Position numbers and translations under genes: made by a program. 62,000 nt of DNA from Glandiceps talaboti (Eukaryota; Hemichordata; Enteropneusta; Spengelidae): positions 8,113,780 through 8,175,779 of the forward strand of contig NC_135568.1 of NCBI RefSeq assembly GCF_964340395.1, given 5' to 3'. The notes under the pieces were generated by a model. It saw nothing but the letters and a program-made list of their open reading frames with translations. It ran no database searches and was not told the origin of the DNA. This document shows positions 33,208 to 45,100 of the stretch, in pieces (within the stretch, counting starts at the first letter, position 1; every line of letters begins with the position of its first letter).

Positions 33208-36200
33208 GTTAATTCATAAAGCACTAGTTTAAACTTTCCACATTCAGAGGCGCTGAATATTGTACATCATGTCAACATGACGAACTGAAATCGGTATATT
33301 ACTTTCCATAATTATTACGCTGTGCAGGAAGTGTCCACCCAGCTATGCTACAAAGGTACACAGTACACCATGTTGGCATTACAAACTGATCAGTAAATTA
33401 CTCTGGTGTTGTAACTCTTACTGAGAATATATCAATAAGAACAGCTAATCTTTTGGTTTAAAGATTCATTTCCTGAGGGGTCATGGTATACTGAACTATA
33501 CTTTAATCAATTAATAATATGGTAAGTTTTGTCTGTGAGGTGGTAAGTGGACTGCCTGTCCAATCAGTTGCTTGTAAGTCACTTACCATCCCAATGACCT
33601 ACTTTTGTATGCACTATCTGAAGTGTCAACGACTATCTATTTAAGTCAACTGGTAAGTTTATGGTAAGTACATATACCTTCCCAACATATCTATCTTTTT
33701 ATGCACTAATGAATGAGTATGAAGCCTGATTATGTGATATGGTAATTTATGGTAATTTATGGTAAATACACTAATGTAAAGAGTACAAAGCCTGGTTATT
33801 GTATGGTAATTTATGGTAAATACACCTACCTTCCCAATGACCTGCTTTTGTATGCACTATCTGAAGAATGTTGACTCATGTTGTCTACATACTGTAATCA
33901 AACAGAAAATAATGGAAAGAAATGATGAAAATGTATGTAATACACTGAGGTATTCATTGGAGTTGTTACGGTGTTCTCTGTGGTCCAAGTTTAATGAATG
34001 AATTGAGTAAAAAGTGTAGTAGAATCACTGCATGCATGAGTATTACTGATGTCAAATTCTGTGCGTTGGGTTCATTTTTAGAGAATAAACACCACTGGTT
34101 ATTAGAAAAGTGACATATATCAACATCAATGTTTGAATGAGACAATTTATTTACATGTAATGAATGTCATCATCAACATAACACAGTACAGGCTAAATCT
34201 GATGCTAGCATTGCCTCCTTCCTGGTCCAAAAACATGCCTATCGACTCCATTCACTGGCGTGACAGTATATTTGGGTTTGGGTGAATGTCATTTTCAACC
34301 ACACAACCAAGTCTCTGGGTTATGGATCATAGGTGAAGCATTCAATGTACTGTTGTACTTAGCTGAAGTGGGCAGACATTTCCAAAAGATGCCGTTGAGG
34401 GCGCACAACACTAAGATATGTGCAATGCAATTTACAGGCATTGAACTACCTCGATCTCTGTACATTGTAGGCATGTTCATGTATTTGCCCCAAGTACATA
34501 AAGTTTATCTCACTTCATCCCAACAAGTGTCTGTGTTTTATGTCAGTATTTTGACTTGTAAGAGTTTAAGCTTCTGCCACTTTTAATACACTTACATCAT
34601 CATATATATCATCTTCTGGAATAAATCGTCCACCACCACAAGACGAACCGTATGATCCACTGGTTGGCAAGTCTTCACTATCAGGGGTAATACCAGGAGG
34701 TGGTGAATGGGACTGTCTTGATGGCTGCACAGGTGCTGAATGTCTCTTGGTTCCATCTCCACCAGGTTCTGGAATATCTTGAGGCACTGAATTGGATCGC
34801 AATGGAAGGGCTTTACTATTGTTATTGCTGATCTGAAATGTACAAGAAAGGGTTTACATTGTTATTATAGGTATGAAGTAATCAAGAATAGGTTTACTGT
34901 GGGTTTAAATTATTATTGTGGGTATGAAATATACAATAGGAATGGGTTGATAATATTACTGTTGGTATGAAATATACAACAGAAATGGGTTGATAATGTT
35001 ATTATATATATGTAATATACAACAGGAATGGGTTGATAATGTTATTGTATATATGAAATATACAACAGGGATGGGTTGACAATGTTATTGTATATATGAA
35101 ATATACAACAGAAATGGGTTGATAATGTTATTATATATATGTAATATACAACAGGAATGGGTTGATAATGTTATTGTATATATGAAATATACAACAGGGA
35201 TGGGTTGACAATGTTATTGTATATATGAAATATACAACAGAAATGGGTTGATAATGTTATTGTACATAAGAAATATACAACAGAAATGGGTTGATAATGT
35301 TATTGTACATAAGAAATATACAACAGAAATGGGTTGATAATATTATTGTATATATGAAATATACAACAGGAATGGGTTGATAATGTTATTGTATATAAGA
35401 AATATACAACAGAAATGGGTTGATAATGTTATTGACAATATTGTATATATGAAATATACAACAGTGCTGGGTTGATAATGTTTTAGTTGACATGAAAGTC
35501 AATAGATGGTAGAAAGTACTTACATGTGTATCAAATAGAGCACGTAGAGGCTGTGGCATACTTGGTGTATGGACCATATCTGGATTGGTCAGATAGATAC
35601 GTAAAGATCGACTACTTTTACTCCGCGATCCGCGGTCCATCAACTCAATGGCCTGATCCAAATCAGATTGCGTTTTAATAAGAATTGTCAACTGAAAGGG
35701 AAAAAAGGTCACACACTTTTCAGTCTACACCCTGCTCTGAAAAAAACAACTTGTTAAAACAATTAACTCCCACGTTCACATTCTGCAGGGAATTAAGTTT
35801 TCACTTCTTTCATTTCAATTTCTCTGGTTTCACTTGTATTTAGATAATCATAAGAAATTGTAGCACATGGTAACAACAGCTGCTCAATCAGAAAGCCTGT
35901 ATTGTTGTCATGGTAACAAGGTACATTGTTGTTATGGTAACAGTGTATACTACATCACTGATGACTACATACCACTCATCTGAGAGATGTTGTTTGTGAT
36001 GTAATCACCATACAGGCTATCGCTACTGTTATTTGTACAAACTCAGATGCAGTCAACAAAATTGTTCTTGCAAAAAGCTGTTTTTATGCAATTTTTTTAG
36101 TGGGTGGGCACAATTTTTTTTGTGATCAGTAGCGGGAGGGGAGCAGACAAAAAAGTACTGTGGCAGGGGAAGTTCTGATTTGATACAGTGAGAGGGGAAA

Positions 36201-36427
36201 ACTTGGAATTGTGGGGGGGGGGGGAGGGGCACACATTGTGTAAAGCACAACAGTTTTCCTAGTGGGGAGTGGTTAAATCATTGATAATATTGGGTTGCCA
36301 GTGAGCTGGCAGGTAAGATAAAACCCAGTGGGAGGGAGGGAGGGAGGGAGGGCACATATCCTTCACCACTAGTGGGAAGGTACATAAGAACAGCTAAACA
36401 CCCCCGCCCACAATTTTTTTTTTTTTT

Positions 36428-36458
<31 letters not shown>

Positions 36459-39400
36459 GGGGCAATTCTATTAAAAACATCATTTTTGGTGTGAAACAAC
36501 ATATAACTAATGAAAACCACAAATATGCCCCTTGCAAACTGAACATTACTAATTAGAGATATCAAACTATGTATTACCTCATTGTTGTAGCTGGAGTAAT
36601 GCATAAGAAGTGGTATAGCCCCTCCATATGCAGTCTTTGCTCGGTTCAGCAAGTCAGTGAAATTGACTGGACGTGGTACAAACACACATCTGGATAAAAC
36701 ACAAAATCAGTGATTTTAGCAAAGTCAGTGAAACTGAACACAGTACAAACACACATCTGAATAAAACACAAAGCCAGTGACTTTAGCAAAGTCAGTGAAA
36801 TTGACTGGACATGGTACAAACATGCATCTGGATAAAACAGCAAGTCAGTGAAACTGAACGTGGTACAAACACACATCTAAATAAAACACAAAGTCAATGA
36901 GACATGTAATATTGACAAACACTTAATACATATGTCAGCACAGCTTGAGAGACATTATAGTAAAGTCAAAGGTGAGGGGTAGACGATAAACTGAATCAGC
37001 CGCCCACGCATGTACATTGCAAAGATTCCACATGTCTTTAACCACATGAACACACAAATTCCTTGGGATTGACACAAAACTGACTTTCACCTCAATCTAC
37101 CCATACTATTAGATACAGTTAACTTTTCAATCTATAACACTACATGAAGAACTGAAGTGATGTGACCTCTGACCTTTGATGACCTAGCATTTGAGGTCAA
37201 CTGATAGACCAAATTCAATGATGGATTGATGAAACATCTGTTTATGGGTCTTTGCAAGTAATTTTTTCGCTGTGCTGTATATTTGATATTGTGTTTTCCG
37301 ATTCAATTTATGTTTTCATACTGACAGAGTTGACAAATAATGTTATGCTCATTCATGTACTGTTATGTTGGTCTGCAATGTGTTCTTTTGTCATATGGTA
37401 TTATTTTTATTCTAAACGTCATATTTCATAACTTAGTTCTGTATTGTTACATAGTATTGTTTTCAACTGTTAAAGTGTTCTATCTATTGTTACATTGAAT
37501 AGATAGTTTTGTATTTAACAAATTATGTTTACTGGATCACGTTGTTACTTTGTTGCCATGTAGTGTTACTTTGTTGTGGTATTGTTACACTTCTTTGTCT
37601 TGTCCTGTTACATTGTTGTGTGGTTACATATTGGTGTCTTGTTACATTGTTGCATTTTTTTAAAATTGCTGTGGTTTTGTTACATTCTTGCATTTTTTTG
37701 CATTTAGATTGTTGCAATGTTTTGTTATTTTGTTGCATTGTCTTTTGTGTTGGTTTCTTATACTGTTTTTTATGGTTAGATTGTTGCAATGTCATATTAC
37801 ATTGTTACAATGTATTGTTTTGTGTGTTTACATTTTTATCCATGTTTGCTGCATTGTATTGTTCTATTGTGTACTTTACGTTATAACTTTTTTATTGTCG
37901 TATTTCATTTCTTTCTGCTCTATTTTCGTCCAATTAATTTCCTGTAATAATGTTCCATTTCACTACTCCTTACCTCTTTTCACCTTGGTACTCAAACTTG
38001 ACTCTGACATCATTCTGCAGGATTAACAAAATACAGAAAGAAAGAATTATTGTTTGAATTATTGCCATAGTAACTGACCTTTATAACAACTATACTGCAT
38101 TACCCTAGGGTATATGTTGTAAATATTGAGTGAAGGAACTGCAGCGCTAAACAAGGTAAAAAAAAATGTTCACATCCTACTGTTTTGCTCTCTGTTTTTA
38201 ATGTACGTAGAGTGTATTTTCGTCATTTCTGTTCACCAGTCTGAAGACAATTTTCCGTGTTTTATATCAAGACAATAAAGTTTTAAATTCAATTCAATTC
38301 AATTGAAACACACTGTTGCTATGACAATAGCCTCTTTATACGTAGGGGTCCTATCACAAGTTTACCTGGAATCTACTACAAGTGGACAGTTTGTGTTTCT
38401 ATCTTAAACGGTAAAAGTTTTTGAGTTTGTGCACGTTCACATACTTTTCAAGAAAAGTTCAAGGTAGTTTGAACAATTTGCCTGCATTAATGCCATTTCC
38501 TTCCTGTAGAACAGGACAGTATCAATTCTGATAACAGAGAGGACTAACTCTGAAATCATTTATTCCTGGCTAACGCTGAAAGTGTAAAATAACTTTTTAA
38601 AATCAACTACTCACAGCTGAGGATCCCCTCAATGTTCTTTGTCTTGTATTTTCAAGATAACCAGCCGCGAGATCTGACTTGATCACCTCCAACACTTCTT
38701 GTTCCTCTGAAAGAGAAAAAGAAGACAATTACATAAATTAAATACAAGAACTGGGTGACAGTATGTAGTAACCACAACAATAGTTGCCATGACAACAGTA
38801 CAAGTATCATGTCCCAAATGTGTACAAATGTAGTAACACCCCAGTATTATGAAGAGTTAGTTGAATTAGGATTAAAATCTACGTGAGAAAAACAGTTGTC
38901 CGACAGTGGTGATCTAGAAAAAGTTGGCCTGAAATAAAAGAATGATCCTGTGTAATCCTTATGGCTCTACTGATAAAATAACACAAAACCTGGGATTGTA
39001 ATCCCTAACCTTAAACATTTGCTGGGGGCCCTGAATTGTAAAACATCACCTTCTAAAATGATGGGTTAGCTCTCAGAAAGATGCCTCTTTTATCCACAGT
39101 GTTAGTTCATTAAGTTTAATCCTCTTTCTCCCAAGGTGGTTTTTGTTTGTACACAAGTAACTACTCATTAGTATTCAAAGTTATTTGAAACAGCACATTT
39201 GTGATCAAGGCCCATAACTGGATCAAACGCACAATCGTTTCAAAGTTGCAAAGTAACTAGATTTTGTTACCACATAACTAATCATTGCAGTAGAAAGACT
39301 GCATGGTGTAAGATTTACTTGTCAAGGCCTAACACAAGGATTTCACAGGATGTACAACTATTGACATCAGACCGTAGACAAACTAATTCCATCATTTGAT

Positions 39401-39806
39401 AAGAACATGGCCACTTTACATAACACATTCACATTCACATTCGCAAACACATTCACAAACAAATTTCAAGATCTCCCTGCAATTCATGTACACATAAAGA
39501 GGCCGTAAAACTGTTCTTATCAAACCGTGGCGTGTAATACAAGTCTCTGCTGTTCCAACATACTGAGGAAAGTGTTTTTAATCTAATTAATTTGTTTACT
39601 TTCCCTGTTTGTAACAGATTGTGTTCATCCATCATGGTCTGATGTTGGCAATTATAAATGCCCTGCCAACATGTTATAATACACTGTTGCTATGAAGTTA
39701 TTATTCAATTCTATAATAAATGAGAGGTAACATGTAATAATATGTCTTTTATTATAAACATACAGTACAATTTAATAAAGTCATTAATGATGGTTTATTG
39801 TTGATA

Positions 39807-39887
<81 letters not shown>

Positions 39888-41975
39888 TCTAAATTCTTTG
39901 CAATTATTTCTAATGTCAATCTATAGGACTTCCATGTCATTTTTCACGCCATCATACTAAGAACGGAAAGTGAGTGAAGCATAACCTGTGTGGTACGTAT
40001 ATAAGTCATAGATGTGTATAAAGCAAAATCTTTAATGACCCACACTGAAAATGGGGTGAGTGCTGATGGAGGAGGGATATCCCATAATTTAGTAGTTTGT
40101 ATGTTTCCTATGTCATACTTTACATCTGGTATATCCCGGTACCTACGTGGAATGTTGAATAAAATAGATTCCAAATTGGTTCCATGTCCTTACATGCAGG
40201 AAAATCAGTTTGAAGTGATCTGGTTGAATCGGTTCGCAACCCTTTCACTCATAATGGTGGCTCAAGGTGATTTGAGGTACATTTCTTTAAAACAATGCAA
40301 AAGCAAATTGATTCAAATTCATTGCTCACTGTTTTCTTGTGGGGACAAAAACTGATATAACTAAAATAAATCAGTTTGAATAGGTTTTGAATTGATTCAG
40401 ATGGAGGACCAGGCTTATATTTTACGATCACGACACGGTGTACTTGAAAAAGTCGGAGTTGCTCAACAGATCAGAAATCCACACCATCTTTGTTCCTAAA
40501 TACTACACATACAAGATGAAACAACCATTGCTGCACGTTTTCCTAATATGCAAGTACAAAGAATTAAATGAATTCCTACCTTGTCAGGGTCATAACAACA
40601 CACAGAAACTGTGAGAATACCAACCTATGTCATGTAATGGTATGTCAACTTGTTGACCTTTTGACCTCTGACCTTATGCATATTATTATTCTTTCTCTAT
40701 CATAACTGGTAATGATTTGGTGTACATAGCAAACATATTTGTGATGACATCTTGTACATATTAGTAATAATACCTGGCTATCAATCTTTCTCTGGTACAG
40801 AGTATCTATCAACAAACTCTAGAATCTACTCATAGGAAGTTCTCAATGTGTACAACCGTCTACTTAAAGGTGCATGATTCAATCCCAGGTTCCCACATTA
40901 GTGATATCTTATCACTGGAGCCATGTGGAATACATAGGAGAGTATTAATCTGTTCTGGGCCAACATTTTCTTCAGCTCTCCTGAACAACTGTTTTTCAAA
41001 CATTTTGTTTATCCTACTCCTAACTGGGTCTTAAACTGCAACTGTACTTACACTAAAATGGCATAAAATGTTTTACGATGACAAGATTATAAAATTATAC
41101 CGCGATGACAAGATTATAAAATTATATCTGTTAAAAGATTCCAACACAAGAGGGATGGTATCCTATAATACCCCCCTCTATATCTCTTGAGCTGCCATTC
41201 AATCCACCTGTACTAGCAGGCTATGCACAGCTCAGGTTGTCAGGGATACAACTATCCTATTGAAAAATAGTCGTAAAATATAGCAAACATTTACACCTGA
41301 TGTAACTATTTGACAATACTATACGTTGTTCGTTTTTTAAATATAAAGTACTGTCAAATTTTGGGTTTTAGTTCTTGACTTTGGTTGAACTTTGTAATAT
41401 TATTCTAGGACATATTTTTAAACTTTAGCGGAACACATTAGGTGAAACAGAAGGTGTACAACATTGACGGGTTTGTTACTCCAACTTCCTACAAATTCAT
41501 CATGACTGACTGTAGACTAAGTGTTAAGTACATGTACATGCAGCACTGTACTTCCATGTGTACACGTATGCCATAAGTGAAGTACATCCAGTACCAGACT
41601 TCCGTGTGTATGTCATAAGTCAATATCCATTCTAAATTACCACCTGAGGGTGAAAGCAAGTCTGTTTTGTTTTACACAGTACAGCAATGATGTTATCACC
41701 ACACAATGTGTTAACTGCACTCTGCATCCAACTGAGTCATGGTGTCACTTTACTCCAGTGTAAAATAGGGAACTATATCAATTCTGTTTTCTCAGATATT
41801 GAGACCGCTAGAAAATAAATACTAGCCTAGGGCAGTGTCAAGATAGGTCATACCTCAACAACTGTTAGAGTAGTACAAGTAACATAGACTGGTTGACATG
41901 ACCTGACTGGACTCAAGTCCAACTCTTTATCAGACAGTCTAAGCTTGCTGTAAGCACTGTATGTGTGTGTGTGCA

Positions 41976-42037
<62 letters not shown>

Positions 42038-42076
42038 TATGTGTGTGTATGTATGAATGTATGAATGTATGTGTGG

Positions 42077-42107
<31 letters not shown>

Positions 42108-45100
42108 TGTATGTATGTATGTATGTATGTATGTATGTATGTATGTACATGTATGTATGTATGTATACGTGTATGTGTGTATACGTATGTATGTGTATGT
42201 GAGCGAGTTAGTGAGTAAGTGAGTGAGTGAGTGTGTGAGTGAGTGAGTGAGTGAGTGAGTGAGTGAGTGAGTGAGTGAGTGAGTGAGTGAGTAAGTGAGC
42301 GAGCGAGCGAGCGAGCGGGCGGGTGGGTGGGTGGGTGGGTGGGTGGGTGGGTGAGTGAGTGAGTGAGTGAGTGAGTGAGTGAGTGAGTGAGTGAGTGAGT
42401 GAGTGAGTGAGTGAGTGAGTGAGTGAGTGAGTGAGTGAGTGAGTGAGTGAGTGAGTGAGTGAGTGAGTGAGTGAGTGAGTGAGTGAGTGAGTGAGTGAGT
42501 GAGTGAGTAACACGTACATATGGACATACATTATGCCTAACATGACCTGACATGAACTTAAATACTGGAAAATTGTATATGAAGTTCTATTACTAAACTC
42601 TATTTCAGTCAAGTTAAGACTTTCCTTTGCATACATTCACATTACTGGTTTTTACCATCACGTATCAGCTGAAACTTATACAAATTCGATTCATGTTTGT
42701 ACTGAATACACCATTGTTTAAGAGCCTCCAACCAATGACATTTTAAAAAAAAATAGCTACCACAACACTTGCGTGCATCTGTGTATGGTGTCGGACATGA
42801 CCTGAGAAAAACACACACTATACCACTTGTGACAAGTATCAGTAATAACATGGCTATAGATAGATCAGTCCAATATCTAACTATGTTATTACTACCCCAT
42901 ACATACATTGTCCTTATGGTTACAAACACGTACTGCTTTTCATTTGTATTCTACATCATCTTTTGTCTTTATCACGAACCCAAACTTTACACAAAACCGA
43001 CTTTAAAGAAAGTGAGAAGGAGATCATCAAAATGAATGAAGACCTTGGCCTAATTCTCAACACTTTTTATCTCTACCTACTTCACTGTATGACAGTTGTA
43101 GTGTGCATGTATAATGCTATAACCAGCAGAACGTGATGTGATGTAGTTTCTCTTAATCTAGCACAAATTGAGCTTTTTACTCACGTCAAAATACTATACA
43201 CATACAGCTAAAAACAGGTAGTGTTTGCCAGAAAATATACATGTCCACCTCAATCATTTATCAAATTGTAGTTGTGATATATATATATACTCACAAGACA
43301 AGAGAACTTTTATTGAGACTGAAGAGAGTTTTGTTTGCTTTCATTCAGTTTTTTTTAAATTCCCCTAATAATAATCATGCTGTGTTCAGTTGTAAGTCAA
43401 GTAAAATGATAAATTCTGATTACAAATGTATATGTTACATACATACATATAGCTTTCTGGTGAACCCTGCCTGTTTTCGATGTAACAGAAAGTACATAAA
43501 CTATTGCGATGTTAATGTCAATGCATGCCTTCTATAACATGACAATAAATCTTCTGCATTTTGTTAAAACAGTTGATTGTGTAGTACTAGGGATTCCCTT
43601 GACATGTTTTATACCTATGATAAATTATGTCATCTAATATTTGATAATTAGATGTTATATTCCCCAATATTTTTCTTAGTTCAGCCAAGGAAAATATGAG
43701 TGGCCTAAGGGGCCTTGTCAGTAAGAGTCGCTAGACTCGTAGGGACAACCTTTAGGTCACGAGTATTTTCTGGCTGAATGAAGAAAAATATTTGAGAATA
43801 ATATAATCATACCAGCACCAGTAATATCAAAGAAAAATCAGGGAAAGTAATGACGACTTTGAACTCATACTTCGAAAACAGCAGAACAAGTGATGTAGAC
43901 ATGTGTTGTCGTGACATAGATGCGTGATGTCATGAGGTAGAACGATCAGAGTATATATTACATATTTTTGTTCAACTTGGCTCACGATAAGTTATCTATA
44001 TCTGCCCTTCAAGTTGGATATGCTTGCAGAGAGAGATGCCTTGCAAATCTTCTTTAAAATGATTATTATTACTATGGTCTGAGTTCACTTAATTGCAAGT
44101 GATGATTAAGTATGCTTCAGTACGTAGAATATATTTAACTACATTTTAAATATGCAAGAGAAAGTACACCCCAAAAAATGTATATTAAAACTCTGCTTGT
44201 GCCCCTTTAATGTTAAGTGGTGTATAGTCACGTACTCAAATCTTAACATGTTGATGAAGGATGAGGTGACAAATCTATTAAATATGGAATCAATATAAAA
44301 CATATCAACAGATCTATCTGTGTCATTATAGTAGTGAAATATGTTAACATCTGTTTTAAACATTAATATTACTATTAAAGTGAAGGGATTATACACTATA
44401 TGCTTCATATTCGAGTTCAAGTACTATACTACCATTGCATTGCCACTGTGAATTAATAATCGGGTGATAATCAATCAATCAATTAAACAGTCAATCAATC
44501 AAAAATAAGTTATATCCTGCCAGAGTCTAAAACCATAGTTCTGTTCATTGGTGACAAAATGGGTCATTGCTGATGTCAAATGTCTGTTTGAACAGATGTG
44601 TCTTTGATTTGTTCCTCAAAGTTTTGATGATTGCCTCATCTCCAATGGTAAAGAGTTCCACAATGGTAAACTGTTCCACAGTCTACAAGTGCAGTTTGAA
44701 ACTTACTACTCTTGTCTCAAGACCCTGAAACAAAAACTGAGAATGGAGGCTGACAGTACCTCTGAAGCCCTCGGCAGCATCTTTGGTGCAGCGCAACATT
44801 TGGTTGCAGTTAGCAGAATTTCCAAAGAGTCTAGCAGTTAAAATTAAAAAATTATCAAATCACAATATCAGTGAATCTATATACATTATCATGAAAGGTC
44901 ACGGGTCAAGATACTTCTAGTAAGAACTGACCTTCACTTCAAAGTTTGTCCCCAACAGTTTTACATCTGTTTACATTAGATAGTTAGTTACCATGGTACC
45001 CAAGTCATCATCATTCTAATGTGTTTGCCGGTCTCCATTGACAACAACTGGTTTGGACGTCATTTAGATATAAAGCTAATCACAGTATGCCTTCCTTTCT

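Larger units (their letters stand above)
33530..33870. repeat. Local repeat region carrying the microexon copies
   Basis: Three copies of a segment reading TTTTGTATGCACTATCTGAA next to CCCAATGACCT, separated by TGGTAAGTTTATGGTAAGTA and TGGTAATTTATGGTAAAT motifs. Confidence 0.7.

Noticed and set aside
37509-38026. Cys/Leu-rich 125-codon plus-strand frame resembling a membrane protein
   Set aside because: It translates the T-rich degenerate repeat and crosses a real minus-strand exon.
41848-42636. Long Ser/Leu/Thr/His-rich frames over 200 codons
   Set aside because: Translation of GT/GTAT/GTGA microsatellite; several frames and both strands are open at once.
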